A DNA stretch of 64,000 bases from Pelagicoccus sp. SDUM812002 (GCF_031127835.1 NZ_JARXHX010000002.1:186001-250000); one strand, 5' to 3'. Numbered from the stretch's first letter, positions 1 to 9,230 are shown. Numbers and translations: made by a program. The notes: a model not told the origin generated them from the sequence alone.

Positions 1-477
1 CTTGTAGCTGATGACCGCTTTTTTGGCAGCGTCGGGGCGGTCGTCTCCTTCTTCGAAGAAGCTGCCGATGTGGGGCTTAAGTCCGAGGGTTTTGAAGAGG
101 CTGTCTGAGACGTGAGCACCGGTGAAGCGTTCGGCATACTTTTCGACGACGATGCTGATGGTGTTGTTGGGCCGCATGAAGGAGAGGTTTTCGAAAACTT
201 CCTGGCGTTCTTCGATTTCCCGGTAGTTTTTGGGGCGGATAAATCCTAGCTGGGCGCCTGACTTCCAAAGGTGTTCGGTGGACGGGTCCCACTGCAGCAC
301 GAAGATGTTGTCGAAGTCGATGTCCTTGGGGTGTCCTTTGATAACACCGAACACGAGGGTGAGCATGAGGCCGACGAGCCCGAGCCCGAGGGAGAAAGCC
401 ATGATGGCGAGGAGCATGCTGCCGGGGTTGCGGCCGAATTGGCGGATGCCTACTTTGAGGTCGTTGGTGAAGGACAT
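1..477 (-). CDS. ABC transporter permease, MacB/FtsX-like (partial, N-terminal part)
   Basis: This reading frame starts at an ATG at 477 and runs off the left edge, leaving 159 codons. The N-terminus (MSFTNDLKVGIRQFGRNPG) is followed by a hydrophobic helix at about residues 20-45 and then a soluble stretch resembling the MacB-like periplasmic domain, ending in DAAKKAVISYK. This is the usual architecture of inner-membrane permeases in tripartite efflux or lipoprotein-type ABC systems. It lies downstream of the ATPase (gap 107 bp) and the HlyD-like adaptor on the same strand, so the three probably make one transporter. The substrate cannot be told. The C-terminal FtsX membrane segments are outside the window. 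Confidence 0.85.
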   Translation of the reverse strand, partial: MSFTNDLKVGIRQFGRNPGSMLLAIMAFSLGLGLVGLMLTLVFGVIKGHPKDIDFDNIFVLQWDPSTEHLWKSGAQLGFIRPKNYREIEERQEVFENLSFMRPNNTISIVVEKYAERFTGAHVSDSLFKTLGLKPHIGSFFEEGDDRPDAAKKAVISYK

Positions 478-554
478 GGTGAGACTGATTCGGTTAATTT
501 TGTGAGCGGCGGGGAAGGCCGTCTGCCCGTTCTGGGGAACTTGGTTGAGCAATC

Positions 555-573
555 GCGTGACAAGCACGCTCCC
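555..573. repeat. Intergenic short repeat, copy 1
   Basis: The 19-base string gcgtgacaagcacgctccc lies in the gap between the ATPase and permease genes. A 17/19 match is found at 1442-1460, in the gap between the adaptor and the ATPase. Two near-identical copies in successive gaps of one operon suggest a dispersed intergenic element, but no function can be assigned. Confidence 0.4.
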
Positions 574-584
574 GCGGAACTTGT

Positions 585-1289
585 TTACTGGACGGGGGCG
601 GTGGCGACAGTTTCGTCGACGACTTTACCGTCGAAGAGGTGCACGGTGCGGGAGGCGATCTCGTTGTAACGTTCATCGTGGGTAACCATGCAAATGGTGG
701 CTCCTTCCTTGTTCAGGTCTTGTAGCATTTCCATAACTTTGGTGCCGTTCTTCGAGTCGAGGTTTCCGGTAGGCTCGTCAGCGAGGAGGATGCGCGGCGT
801 GCCGCCAAGAGCGCGGGCAACGGCGACACGCTGTTGTTGACCGCCGGAGAGCTGGTGTGGGTAATGGTTTTGGCGGTGCGACATCTGTACTTTTTCGAGG
901 GCTTCGAGGACGCGGGTCTTGCGTTCGGCCGCTTTGAGTCCGCGATAAACGAGGGGGAGTTCAACATTTTCGTAAACGGTGAGGTCGCCGATGAGGTTGA
1001 AGGATTGAAAAATGAAGCCGACATCCAGATTTCGGATACGCGAGCGTTCGTTGTTGTTGAGGGTGGCGACTTCTTTGCCGGCGAGCGAGTAGGAGCCGGA
1101 AGAGGGGGTGTCGAGAAGGCCGAGGATGGAGAGCAAGGTGGACTTGCCGCAACCTGAGGGACCACTGATGGAGAGGAACTCGCCCTCCATGATGTCGAGG
1201 TTGATGCCGGCGAGGGCGTGGGTCTCGATTTCGTCGGTGAGGAAAACTTTTGAAATTTCGGAGAGGTGGATGAGAGGATTTGTATTCAT
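585..1289 (-). CDS. ABC transporter ATP-binding protein, MacB/LolD type
   Basis: A 234-residue ATPase with a complete nucleotide-binding domain: Walker A GPSGCGKST at residues 43-51, Q-loop FIFQSFNL, signature LSGGQQQRVAVARAL, Walker B ILLADEPTGNLDS and switch His in MVTHDERY. The order and spacing match the LolD/MacB/FtsE family that powers FtsX-type permeases. The ATG at 1289 was chosen because the family begins just before the first beta strand; an upstream ATG at 1454 would add 55 residues without similarity to the family. It sits between the HlyD-like adaptor and the permease on the same strand and is expected to energise them at the inner membrane. Confidence 0.93.
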   Translation of the reverse strand: MNTNPLIHLSEISKVFLTDEIETHALAGINLDIMEGEFLSISGPSGCGKSTLLSILGLLDTPSSGSYSLAGKEVATLNNNERSRIRNLDVGFIFQSFNLIGDLTVYENVELPLVYRGLKAAERKTRVLEALEKVQMSHRQNHYPHQLSGGQQQRVAVARALGGTPRILLADEPTGNLDSKNGTKVMEMLQDLNKEGATICMVTHDERYNEIASRTVHLFDGKVVDETVATAPVQ

Positions 1290-1328
1290 TTTTTTGGTGC
1301 TGGGTTTCGGGTGGAAAATGTGTTTGTT

Positions 1329-1349
1329 AAACCGCCGATGGACGCGGAT
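1329..1349. repeat. Dispersed intergenic repeat (related copy at 26353-26372)
   Basis: The bases AACCGCCGATGGACGCGGAT, in the gap behind the adaptor gene, closely resemble AACCGCAGATGAACGCGGAT at 26353-26372, in the gap behind a TonB-receptor operon. Both are non-coding. This looks like a small dispersed element; two copies are too few to define its ends. Confidence 0.35.
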
Positions 1350-1441
1350 TCTGTTTGGTGTTCGGAGGCTGCGGGACATCGCTCTGATGAGCGAGGCGGC
1401 TTGGTTAAGTGTTGGATTGGCTTTGAATTGTTTAGGGAATG

Positions 1442-1460
1442 GCGTAACAAGCACACTCCC
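1442..1460. repeat. Intergenic short repeat, copy 2
   Basis: The bases gcgtaacaagcacactccc match the string at 555-573 at 17 of 19 positions. The copy lies between the HlyD-like gene and the ATPase gene. Confidence 0.4.
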
Positions 1461-1479
1461 ATTGGGTTTTTTGTAAGGG

Positions 1480-2733
1480 TTATTGGATACGAATTTTATC
1501 GTAGTCTTCCCAGTCGGACATGTCGGAGAGGATGACGCGGTCGCCGGGGTTGAGGCCTTCGATGACTTCGATCTGGGATACGGAAGCTTTACCGTAGGTG
1601 ATGGGGACGCGTAGGGCGACGTCGGAGTCGGGGACGAGCTTGAAGATGGTCATTTGGGATTCGGGGCGGGAGGAGGCGGGGCGTTTGACTTTGACGACGT
1701 TGGCGAGGCGTTCGAATTCGACTACGCCTTCGACGGTGAGGTCGGGGCGGGCTCCGTCGGGGAGAGGGTCGATGAATCGAATATCGACGGCAACGGTACC
1801 ATTTTCGACATTTGGATCGACGCGTGAGATCGTGCCGCGGACTTTTCCATTGCGAGTGTCGACTACGGCGGTGAGACCGATGATTAGGTCCTTAGCGTTG
1901 ATCTCGGCGATTCGCACGACGGCTTTGAGGTTCTTGGGGTCGGCGACTTGCGAGAGGTTTTGACCGATGCCTACCTGCATACCCTCTTCGACCGTCTGCT
2001 TTTGCAATACGCCTGCGACCCCAGCTACCACAGTGAGGCCATCGTATTGGTCTTGCAGAAGGTCGAATCGGGCTTTGGCCTGGTTAACCGAGGCTTTTCG
2101 CGCAGACAACTGAGTATCCAAATTCTTCTGACTGAACTCGAGGCGCTGGCGCTCGATGTCGAGTCGGGTAGTGAGCTGCTCGTGACGGAGCAGGGAACGT
2201 CGCATTTGCAGGTCAGAGACGAGGCCTTCCTTGTTGAGCTCGGTATCGATTTCGGCGTCGAGGGCGGCTTCTTTTTGCTGGGCTTCGAGCTGGGCGAGGT
2301 TGGCTTTGAGCTGGAGGATGTTGCTTTGCAACTGGACGTCGTAGGTGAGGAAGTCGGCTTCGGCTGCTTCGTAGGAGAGGCGTGCGTCGAGGGCTTGTTG
2401 CTCGAGGGTGGGGTTGGAGAGTTCCATGATGGGGGTCTCGGGCTCGACCCAGGCTCCGGGGCGGACGAGGATACGCTCGACGCGACCGGAGGTTTCGGAG
2501 GCGATCCAACGGAGGTCTTCGGGGACTAGGGTGCCGATGCCGCGGGCTTCGCGCATCATCTCACCTTGTTCGACGTCGCCGAGCCAGACGCGTTCTTCTT
2601 CGACGGTGGGGGTGGAGACGTCGAGTCCCATGAGCCACCAGATGGCGAAGCTGAGCACGATGGCGGCGGAGGAGCCTGCGATGATGCGGTTGCGGCGTTT
2701 CTTTTTCTTAATGTCGTTTCTTACGATGTCCAT
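1480..2733 (-). CDS. HlyD/RND-type periplasmic adaptor protein
   Basis: A 417-residue membrane-fusion protein. A Lys/Arg-rich N-terminus (KKKKRRN) precedes one transmembrane helix (about residues 18-36). Then come a lipoyl-like half motif (VERILVRPGAWVEPETPIMELSN), a long alpha-helical coiled-coil hairpin (about residues 115-225, rich in L, A, Q and E), the second lipoyl half (GLTVVAGVAGVLQKQTVEEG), and beta-barrel and membrane-proximal domains, ending with GDRVILSDMSDWEDYDKI. Such proteins bridge an inner-membrane ABC permease to an outer-membrane exit duct. It is the first gene of the operon with the ATPase and permease. A sigma-54-like promoter (2860-2875) and two palindromes (2962-3000) lie upstream. 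No TolC homologue is seen in the window. Confidence 0.92.
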   Translation of the reverse strand: MDIVRNDIKKKKRRNRIIAGSSAAIVLSFAIWWLMGLDVSTPTVEEERVWLGDVEQGEMMREARGIGTLVPEDLRWIASETSGRVERILVRPGAWVEPETPIMELSNPTLEQQALDARLSYEAAEADFLTYDVQLQSNILQLKANLAQLEAQQKEAALDAEIDTELNKEGLVSDLQMRRSLLRHEQLTTRLDIERQRLEFSQKNLDTQLSARKASVNQAKARFDLLQDQYDGLTVVAGVAGVLQKQTVEEGMQVGIGQNLSQVADPKNLKAVVRIAEINAKDLIIGLTAVVDTRNGKVRGTISRVDPNVENGTVAVDIRFIDPLPDGARPDLTVEGVVEFERLANVVKVKRPASSRPESQMTIFKLVPDSDVALRVPITYGKASVSQIEVIEGLNPGDRVILSDMSDWEDYDKIRIQ

Positions 2734-2859
2734 GAGAGGGAGGGGGATTGGGTGCTAGGTTCCGAAAGTTTGGAAACTGGGACTTTGGAAATTCAGGTTC
2801 TGGGTGTTGTTGAGAAGGAAGGCGGTTTGTCGCTTTGAGAAGAGGTTGATAGGGTGTTA

Positions 2860-2875
2860 AACACGGGGCGTGCCA
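2860..2875 (-). promoter_or_regulatory. Predicted sigma-54 promoter of the adaptor-ATPase-permease operon
   Basis: On the minus strand this reads TGGCACGCCCCGTGTT. It has the full -24 element (TGGCACG) and, at correct spacing, TG in the -12 element, although the usual GC is GT. It starts 142 bp before the adaptor ATG. The same TGGCACG-N4-RTG pattern occurs before two other operons here (8854-8869 and 12089-12104), one encoding a sigma-54 activator. Confidence 0.6.
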
Positions 2876-2961
2876 AGTGGGTTACTGAATTTTATAAGTA
2901 ATTGGATTTCAGTTGGTTAAGATTGTTAAATTATTGAGAGACCTTGGGAGGAGGTGGATTT

Positions 2962-3000
2962 GTCCCAATGGTGGCACGTGGAGAATCCCGAATTTGGGAC
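2962..3000. promoter_or_regulatory. Two GTCCC-N6-GGGAC-type activator palindromes
   Basis: Two palindromes lie 23 bp apart: GTCCC-AATGGT-GGCAC (2962-2977) and ATCCC-GAATTT-GGGAC (2985-3000). They are about 90-125 bp upstream of the predicted sigma-54 promoter at 2860-2875. Related palindromes sit at the same distance from the two other sigma-54-like promoters (8977-8992 and 12214-12229). They are inferred to be enhancer sites for the NtrC-type regulator at 10649-12016, and may also act on the divergent ompW-like gene. Confidence 0.6.
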
Positions 3001-3105
3001 GGCGAGGTTTGTCTGATGACTGTATTTGATGAGCTGGATTAGCTGCGTGAATACCGAGTTTTTTATCGATGAAGCCGATTGACGGACCAAAATAAATATA
3101 AAAAG

Positions 3106-3127
3106 GTAATTTAATATACAAAATTAC
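3106..3127. promoter_or_regulatory. Inverted repeat before the ompW-like gene
   Basis: The halves GTAATTT and AAATTAC flank an 8-base spacer and end 10 bp before the ATG at 3138, in a strongly AT-rich leader. The site could be an operator or a weak hairpin covering the ribosome-binding region; no classical Shine-Dalgarno sequence is visible. Confidence 0.35.
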
Positions 3128-3137
3128 TTTTCGAACT

Positions 3138-3776
3138 ATGAAACATACAACCAAACTAGGAATCGTAGCGCTGGCTGCATTCGCCCCTATCATTAATTCC
3201 GCGATGGCGGCGCCTGCGAAGACTTGGGAGGTGAAGGTCCGGGCGGCGTATTTGGAAACTGCGGACAACTCGGATGCGTTCTCCGCATTGGGAATCGATT
3301 TCGCTTCAGGAGCGGTATCTGTAGAGGATAAGTGGATACCTGAAATTGACGTGACCTTCAACCTTACGGAGAATGTTTTGGCGGAGTTGGTTTTGACGAT
3401 CCCGCAGAAGCATGACGTGTTTTTAGCAGGAGTAGGGAAGCTGGGTAGCTTGGAGCATTTGCCGCCGACTTTGAGCGTGGTTTACGAGTTTCAGAACGAG
3501 AGTGGATTCGTACCTTATGTTTCGGGCGGGGTGAATTTCACTTGGATTACCAACAAGCGTTTGAGCGTGGCGGGAATCGACCTTGATTTGGAGGACTATA
3601 GCGCCGGTTTGGCGTTGGGAGCAGGCTTCAAGTACGACATCGACGACAAGTGGGATTTTGACGCGAGCGTGAAGTGGATCGACCTCGAGTCAGATGTGAC
3701 TGTCGGCGGCGCTCGTTTGACGACAGCGCAACTCGATCCATTGCTTTGGAGTTTGGGTGCGTCGTACCGGTTCTAG
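3138..3776 (+). CDS. OmpW family outer-membrane protein
   Basis: A 212-residue protein with a signal peptide (MKHTTKLGIVALAAFAP..., cleavage probably after AMA) and then an eight-strand barrel pattern. Typical OmpW features are KVRAAYLETADNSD near the start, IPEIDVTFNLTENVLAELVLTIPQKHDV in pieces in the middle, LPPTLSVVYEF, and a C-terminal Phe preceded by aromatic alternation (LWSLGASYRF). OmpW proteins form narrow hydrophobic channels in the outer membrane. It is divergent from the HlyD-like operon and shares its upstream region containing the palindromes at 2962-3000. A strong terminator follows at 3809-3840. Confidence 0.9.
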   Translation: MKHTTKLGIVALAAFAPIINSAMAAPAKTWEVKVRAAYLETADNSDAFSALGIDFASGAVSVEDKWIPEIDVTFNLTENVLAELVLTIPQKHDVFLAGVGKLGSLEHLPPTLSVVYEFQNESGFVPYVSGGVNFTWITNKRLSVAGIDLDLEDYSAGLALGAGFKYDIDDKWDFDASVKWIDLESDVTVGGARLTTAQLDPLLWSLGASYRF

Positions 3777-3808
3777 AGATACGTATTGAGTTTCTTAAGA
3801 CATCTTGT

Positions 3809-3840
3809 GGGCTGCCCTTTTGGAGGGTAGCCTATTTTGT
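3809..3840 (+). terminator. Rho-independent terminator after the ompW-like gene
   Basis: The stem GGGCTGCCCT pairs with AGGGTAGCCT (two G-T pairs) around a 5-base loop and is followed by TATTTTGT. It lies 33 bp after the stop codon, between two convergent genes. Confidence 0.75.
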
Positions 3841-3860
3841 TGGGAGGAGATGTGGTTGGA

Positions 3861-6257
3861 TTAGCCTAACTGGAGGGATTGGGAGGGGTGGATTGAGCTG
3901 GCGTTCTTGGCGGGGATCCAGCAGGCGACGAGGGCGATGAGGAGGGTGAATACGCTGACGCCGAGGAGGACGGTGAGGTCGTAGGGCTCGACCTGATACA
4001 GGAAGAAAGCGAGGTAGCGGCCGAGCCCGAGGACGATGGCGATTCCGATGGCGATGCCTATAGCCACGAGTGACAAGCCTCGCTTGAGGATCATGCCGAC
4101 GATTTCTTGGGGCAGGGCTCCGATGGCTAGTCGGATGCCGATCTCGCGGTTGCGTTGCTTGACGAGGTAGGTCATGAGCCCGTAGATGCCGGTGGCGGCG
4201 AGAAGGATGGCCACGCCTCCGAAGATGCCGAGGAGAACGATCATGCTGGAGCGGGTTTGCACTGAGGCGGCGCTCGCTTCTTTAAGCGTTCTGATGCGGT
4301 CGATGGGTTGCTGAGGATCGATTTCGTGGATGGCGGCTTGGATCTCTTTGGCGAGGTCCATGGGAGGGAGGTGGGTTTTGACGAGGTAGCTGGTGGTCCA
4401 GGGATTAGTGATTTGCGGTTTGTAAAGTATCGCTCGCTCGGGCATGTCCAAGCCGTGCGGGCGTATGGTTCCTGCGACGCCTATTATCTCCCATTTCTCG
4501 TTCTGATGATTCATGATTTGCCCGATAGGATCGATGTCCGGAAAGAGATCCTCCACTATTTTTTGATTCACGATCATTACTCTGGGAGCGTCCAGCTTTT
4601 GGTCTGCTTGCTCGAAGTAGCGTCCGCTGATGAGTGGGATTTCCAAGGTTTGGAATAGGTCGCCGTTTACGGCTTCGAAAATGGGAGCGTATTTGTTTGC
4701 AGTCTCGGGTTGGTCATCGCGCCAAAGGACGCCATAGTAACTGTTTTTTCCGTTCATCGGATTGTTGGTGGTCATGGCAGCGGATATGACTCCGGGAACT
4801 TGCTCGATGCGAGCGAGAATCTGTTCAGTGAATTGAACGAAGCCTTCTTCTCCTTTCGAGCGTTCGAAGCTGCGGCTTATCTCGAAGGTGAGGACGTTTT
4901 CGTCGTTGAAGCCCGGGTCGGTCTGGAATGCGTTGCTCAGGCTTTTGAATAGGAGCCCAATCGAGACGAGGAGAATTACGGTGAGGGCTATCTCTGTGAC
5001 GATGAGGGTTGCTTGAATCTTGTTTCCGCTGGCGCTGGTAGCGGCTCGCGAGGCGTCTTTCCTGTCCGCTCCGGCGCTGAGGCCGATGGCTTTGAAGGCG
5101 GGGAAGGCTCCGAAGACGATGCCGGTTGCTAGGCTGATAGCTAGGGTGAAAAAGAGCACGGGCAGGTCGATCTGCAGTTCGAAGTTTTGCATTTGGTCCA
5201 GGCCGACCATGAGTGCGAGGGGCTGGAGGCTGACAATGCCGAGAACTAGGCCTAATATGCCTCCCAGCAGGGCGAGCAAGGTACTCTCGCATAGGAGCTG
5301 ACGGGCGATTTTCCAAGGCGGGGCTCCGAGGGCGGCTCGGGTGGATATCTCTCTGTGCCGACCGGTGGCTTTGGCGAGAAGGAGGTTGGCGACGTTGGCG
5401 CAAGCGACGAGTAGCACGAGCCCCACGGAAACGAGGAGGGAGAGGGCGTAAGGCTTGTAGGATTTGGTTACGACTTCCTGCATAGGCTTAACCCAAAATC
5501 CGAAGTGCTTATGACGGTCGGGGTACTCGTCGAGAGTGCGGTCTTTGATGGCTAGGAGCTCGCTCTGGGCGGATTCAGCGGTGGCTCCGTCTTTAAGTCG
5601 AGCGATGACGTTTACTGCGAAGTTGAAGTTCTTTTCGCTGTTGCCGGGAACTGTTCGAAGCGGTCCGGGGATGAGGAAATCGATTTCAGGATAGAGAAGG
5701 GCGTTGGGAGGGAGCACGCCGATTACGACATAGTTTTTGTAGTTTAGCTTTATGCTGCGGCTGACGATATTGGGATCGGAGCCGAATCGGTTTTTCCAAA
5801 GGCTGTCGCTGAGGATGACGACTTGGGCGTCACCGCCTGGCAGGTCGCTTCCCGGTTCGAAATCGTTTCCAATGGTGGGCTTAACTTCGAGCGTTTGTAA
5901 GTAATTAGTCGATACAGTATATCCTGAAATATAAATTGGATCAGCTCCTTCGGAAAAGGTGAATCTGGCTTCTCGATCGTAGCTGATCGACGCGAACTGG
6001 GTCGCCATGGCTTCGAAGTCGAGGAAGGAACCGCCAAACACCGACGGTCCGGCGTCTGGGTTGCCAGCGACGCTCTGGCGGATGTTCATGAGCTGGTGGG
6101 CTTCCGGATAGGGAAGGGGTTTGAGCAGGAGAGCGTTGATGAGGGAGAAGATGGCGGTGTTGGCACCGATGCCGAGGGCGAGGGTGAAGACGGCGATGAA
6201 GGTGAAGCCGGGAGATTTGACGATTTGGCGAAGGGAGAAGCGTAGGTCGTGGAGCAT
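3861..6257 (-). CDS. ADOP-type ABC transporter permease
   Basis: A 798-residue permease starting [20 protein letters not shown], the hallmark N-terminus of the duplicated MacB-like permeases (ADOP family). One helix (about 20-42) precedes a MacB periplasmic domain. Three helices follow around residues 270-390 ([20 protein letters not shown] is diagnostic), then a short cytoplasmic link, a second helix plus periplasmic domain, and three C-terminal helices with the FtsX-like motif [20 protein letters not shown]. The two halves are homologous. These genes often lack an adjacent ATPase. It lies 40 bp downstream of a paralogue (6298-8724) and is probably cotranscribed. Its partner may be the ATPase at 585-1289, which is predicted to have the same control. 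Confidence 0.92.
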   Translation of the reverse strand: MLHDLRFSLRQIVKSPGFTFIAVFTLALGIGANTAIFSLINALLLKPLPYPEAHQLMNIRQSVAGNPDAGPSVFGGSFLDFEAMATQFASISYDREARFTFSEGADPIYISGYTVSTNYLQTLEVKPTIGNDFEPGSDLPGGDAQVVILSDSLWKNRFGSDPNIVSRSIKLNYKNYVVIGVLPPNALLYPEIDFLIPGPLRTVPGNSEKNFNFAVNVIARLKDGATAESAQSELLAIKDRTLDEYPDRHKHFGFWVKPMQEVVTKSYKPYALSLLVSVGLVLLVACANVANLLLAKATGRHREISTRAALGAPPWKIARQLLCESTLLALLGGILGLVLGIVSLQPLALMVGLDQMQNFELQIDLPVLFFTLAISLATGIVFGAFPAFKAIGLSAGADRKDASRAATSASGNKIQATLIVTEIALTVILLVSIGLLFKSLSNAFQTDPGFNDENVLTFEISRSFERSKGEEGFVQFTEQILARIEQVPGVISAAMTTNNPMNGKNSYYGVLWRDDQPETANKYAPIFEAVNGDLFQTLEIPLISGRYFEQADQKLDAPRVMIVNQKIVEDLFPDIDPIGQIMNHQNEKWEIIGVAGTIRPHGLDMPERAILYKPQITNPWTTSYLVKTHLPPMDLAKEIQAAIHEIDPQQPIDRIRTLKEASAASVQTRSSMIVLLGIFGGVAILLAATGIYGLMTYLVKQRNREIGIRLAIGALPQEIVGMILKRGLSLVAIGIAIGIAIVLGLGRYLAFFLYQVEPYDLTVLLGVSVFTLLIALVACWIPAKNASSIHPSQSLQLG

Positions 6258-6297
6258 GGTTGGAGGTGGGTGGAGGTGCGGTGTATCCAGGTTTCAG

Positions 6298-8724
6298 CTA
6301 CGCCAGTTGCAGGGCCTCGGTGGGGTGGATCTTGGTGGCGGACCTGGCTGGGCGCCAGCAGGCGAAGGCGCTGACGAGGACGACGAAGAGGCAAACGCTG
6401 GCGAGGATGACGGGATCGTAGGGAGTAACTTGATACAGCATGAAGGATAGGAAGCGTCCCAATAGCAGTACGGCGACGATTCCAATGCCGACTCCTATAG
6501 ATGTGAGGCGTAAGCCTCGTTTGAAGATCATGCCGATTATCTCGTTCGGTAAGGCTCCTATGGCGAGGCGGATGCCAATTTCTCGATACCGTTGTTCGAC
6601 GAGATTTGTCATGAGTCCATAGATGCCGAAACCGGCGAGGAAGATGGCGATGCTGCCGAAAAGGACGAAGAGGATATTGAGTACGCTACGAAAGTTTTGG
6701 GTGTTTTCTGCGATTTGCTTCAGTGTGGTTAGCTCGCCGATGGGTTGGTCGGGATCGAGAGACTTTATCGCGTCTTGGACTTCTCCCTCTAATTCGTTCT
6801 GCTTCAGACGCGTCTCGATGATATAGTTAGTGTTCCAGGGCCAGTGGATTTGCGGTGTGTAGACGATGCTACCCTTTCCCCTATCTAGGGCCCTGGGAAC
6901 GATGCTACCTACAATACCGACCACTTCATAGGTTTGCCCTCCGAGGCGGATACTTTGGCCAATAGGATCGATGTCGGAAAATTGTTCTTTGGCGAGTAGT
7001 TCGTCGATGACGGCCACCTCGTGGGAGTCAGGTAATTGGTCGCGTTCGTCGAAGACCCGTCCTCGAATCAGGGGAATATCGAGGATCGAAAACACATCGC
7101 CATTAATCTGCAGCGAGCTAACTAGATAGCGCCGAGGAGCGTCGGATTGGTCTTCGCGTAGGAATTCATTTTTCCAAACTCCCCCGCGATAGTCCATGGG
7201 CGGTTGCGAGATCATGGCGGCACTTTCTACACCGGGAATCTGCTTGAGGCGCCCGATCAGTTCTCTCGAAAATCGGGTGCGAGCCTGCCTCGCTTGTTCA
7301 GGGGTAACGTCTGGTCCCAAGTTGCCTTGTCTCCATACTTCGAAGTTGAAAACATTGGATTCGTCGAAGCCTCGGTCGGCATTGAATGCCTTGTTAGTGC
7401 TCTTTAGTAGTAGACCGATGGATACGAGAAGGACGACCGATAGGGCTATTTCGCTGACGATTAATGCCGCTTGCAGTTTGTTGCCGCGGGAGCGGGTGAA
7501 GGAGCGGTTCATTTCGCCGAGACCTTGGGATGCTCCTTGCCGCAAGGCCTTTAGGGCGGGCGATACTCCAAAGAGAAGCCCTGTTCCTACGCTGGCGACT
7601 AGGGTAAAGGCGAGAACGCGAAAATCGATAATGAGGTTGGTATCTGGCCAATTGGAGGTAGATAGTAGTCCTTCTAAAAGAGGAAGGGCGTTGATACAGA
7701 TAAGCAGTCCCCCGATCGCTCCAGCGAGCGAAAGGAGAGCGCTTTCACAGAGGAGGAGGCGGACGATGCGCCAACCTGAGGCACCGATGGCGGTCCGCAG
7801 GGCGAGTTCGGATTGGCGGGCGGACAGTCTGGCGAACAAGAGATTTGCCACGTTGGCGCAGGCGATGAGCAAGACGAGCCCCACTGCGGCGAGCAGGAGG
7901 AAGGTGATATTTCCGTAGCTCAAGAAGATTGCATCCTGCAGTGTCCATACGTCGATTTTCGATTCGCGTATGATCTCCGGATAGGTGTTGGCAAATTGCG
8001 ATTTGATTGACTCGAATTCTTGAGATGCGGAGTGAAGGGAAGCTTCGGGAGCTAGCCGGCCAATAACGTAGTAGTTCCATTCGTCTCGTTTGAAAGCGGT
8101 CTTTGGGATTGCGGCGGGGATCATAAAATCGTTGCCGGACACCCTCGCACCGAGATAGAGCTGCTCCTCATCGTAGAGACCGATGACCGTGTAGTTTTGT
8201 TGGCCTAAGATGATGGACTTGCCGACGATATCGTGAACGCTGAACAAGTGTTGCTTCCAGACCTTTTCAGAAAGAAGGACAACCTTGTCGTCTCCCGTCG
8301 CGCTTTGGTGATCTGCGGTGAAATCTTGTCCGCGGGTTGGGTTGAGACCGAGGGTCTTGAGCAGTGGACCGGTTACCTGTCTTCCTTGAAGCATCGTTGC
8401 TATGTCGATACCGGTTAAGGCGAGGTTAGCATTGTTGCCTGTGATCCCGATGACGGATTCTAGCTGACTTGAATTGGTTTCAATGTCTTGGACTAACTTA
8501 CCGTGAATCCTCCTCCATAGCGTCGGACCTTGGCCTTCGTCGGAACGAAGCGCTATGAGTCGATGGCTTTCCTCGAAGGGTAGGGGTTTGAGGAAATAGG
8601 CGTTGACGAGGCTGAAGATGGCAGTGCTGGCGCCAATGCCGATGGCGAGGGTGAGGACGGTGATGAAGGTGAAGCCGGGAGACTTCGTGAGTTGGCGGAG
8701 GCCGAAGCGGAGATCGTTGAGCAT
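6298..8724 (-). CDS. ADOP-type ABC transporter permease (paralogue)
   Basis: An 808-residue permease with the same architecture as its neighbour: MLNDLRFGLRQLTKSPGFTF, first helix, periplasmic domain, the block [20 protein letters not shown], then a repeat of the unit and C-terminal helices with [20 protein letters not shown]. The two proteins share their membrane parts but differ in the periplasmic domains, suggesting a heterodimer or different ligands. It is first in a two-gene operon. A sigma-54-like promoter lies at 8854-8869 and an activator palindrome at 8977-8992. The substrate is unknown; lipid, peptide or toxin export is usual for relatives. Confidence 0.92.
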   Translation of the reverse strand: MLNDLRFGLRQLTKSPGFTFITVLTLAIGIGASTAIFSLVNAYFLKPLPFEESHRLIALRSDEGQGPTLWRRIHGKLVQDIETNSSQLESVIGITGNNANLALTGIDIATMLQGRQVTGPLLKTLGLNPTRGQDFTADHQSATGDDKVVLLSEKVWKQHLFSVHDIVGKSIILGQQNYTVIGLYDEEQLYLGARVSGNDFMIPAAIPKTAFKRDEWNYYVIGRLAPEASLHSASQEFESIKSQFANTYPEIIRESKIDVWTLQDAIFLSYGNITFLLLAAVGLVLLIACANVANLLFARLSARQSELALRTAIGASGWRIVRLLLCESALLSLAGAIGGLLICINALPLLEGLLSTSNWPDTNLIIDFRVLAFTLVASVGTGLLFGVSPALKALRQGASQGLGEMNRSFTRSRGNKLQAALIVSEIALSVVLLVSIGLLLKSTNKAFNADRGFDESNVFNFEVWRQGNLGPDVTPEQARQARTRFSRELIGRLKQIPGVESAAMISQPPMDYRGGVWKNEFLREDQSDAPRRYLVSSLQINGDVFSILDIPLIRGRVFDERDQLPDSHEVAVIDELLAKEQFSDIDPIGQSIRLGGQTYEVVGIVGSIVPRALDRGKGSIVYTPQIHWPWNTNYIIETRLKQNELEGEVQDAIKSLDPDQPIGELTTLKQIAENTQNFRSVLNILFVLFGSIAIFLAGFGIYGLMTNLVEQRYREIGIRLAIGALPNEIIGMIFKRGLRLTSIGVGIGIVAVLLLGRFLSFMLYQVTPYDPVILASVCLFVVLVSAFACWRPARSATKIHPTEALQLA

Positions 8725-8853
8725 GGTTGGAGGCGGTGGTTGGAGCGGTTCCTGGCGTGGGGTACCAGGTTCTGGTTGGCTTGGAGGCGGCGGGGGATGT
8801 GGAACGAGCTTTTCAGCGCGGAGCGGGAGGGAGTGCTTTCTTGGTCTTTCTCT

Positions 8854-8869
8854 ATCATTTGCCGTGCCA
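8854..8869 (-). promoter_or_regulatory. Predicted sigma-54 promoter of the ADOP permease operon
   Basis: The minus strand reads TGGCACGGCAAATGAT: a perfect -24 element and TG at the correct place of the -12 element. It is nearly identical to the element in front of the sigma-54 regulator (TGGCACGAGAAATGAT, 12089-12104). It lies 130 bp before the permease ATG. Confidence 0.65.
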
Positions 8870-8976
8870 GATTTAGCGGTGATCGTCTAAAGCATTGATA
8901 TATAGTGTGATAGACCTGTGGGGGAAATATGCAGGACGGTTCGCTCTCTTTTGGTTTCGATAGCGGGAAGGCGGTG

Positions 8977-8992
8977 GTCCCGTTATTGGGAC
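8977..8992. promoter_or_regulatory. GTCCC-N6-GGGAC activator palindrome
   Basis: This is a perfect palindrome, GTCCC-GTTATT-GGGAC, 108-123 bp upstream of the sigma-54-like promoter at 8854-8869. Its form and distance match the sites at 2962-3000 and 12214-12229. It is inferred to be an enhancer bound by the NtrC-type regulator. Confidence 0.6.
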
Positions 8993-9230
8993 GAATAATG
9001 CGCAGTAGAAGGGAGGCTTCTCGGCTGGGGTGGACTCGGTGGGGAGCTTGGAGTTGGGGCTATGCGGTCATTGCAGTCATTCGACGAGCTCGTGATCTAT
9101 GAACGAGTTGCAAGCTGGTGGGGTAGGGAGTTGGGGTGTCGCCTCGGCGCGGCGACCTACAGGGAGGGAGGGTGCGTCGCCATGCGACAAGCTCATGATT
9201 CAAGACGAGCGAGGACGCTGGGGAATTGGT

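Larger units (their letters stand above)
8725..9230. other. 506-bp intergenic region without a gene
   Basis: No convincing coding frame is present. The left third holds the sigma-54-like promoter (8854-8869) and palindrome (8977-8992) for the permease operon. Further right lies a GC-rich hairpin at 9138-9156 (GTCGCC/GGCGAC, followed by CTACAG) and two imperfect copies of an AGCTC-RTGAT string near 9090 and 9193. These right-hand elements look like intergenic repeats. Confidence 0.5.

Noticed and set aside
2981-3010. Sigma-54 promoter on the + strand for the ompW-like gene (TGGCACG at 2973)
   Set aside because: The -24-like string is part of the activator palindrome and no -12 element with TG/GC follows at the right distance.
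7196-7918. 240-codon + strand frame inside the ADOP permease gene
   Set aside because: Antisense to a conserved permease and Arg/Ser/Pro-rich, as expected from a shadow frame.
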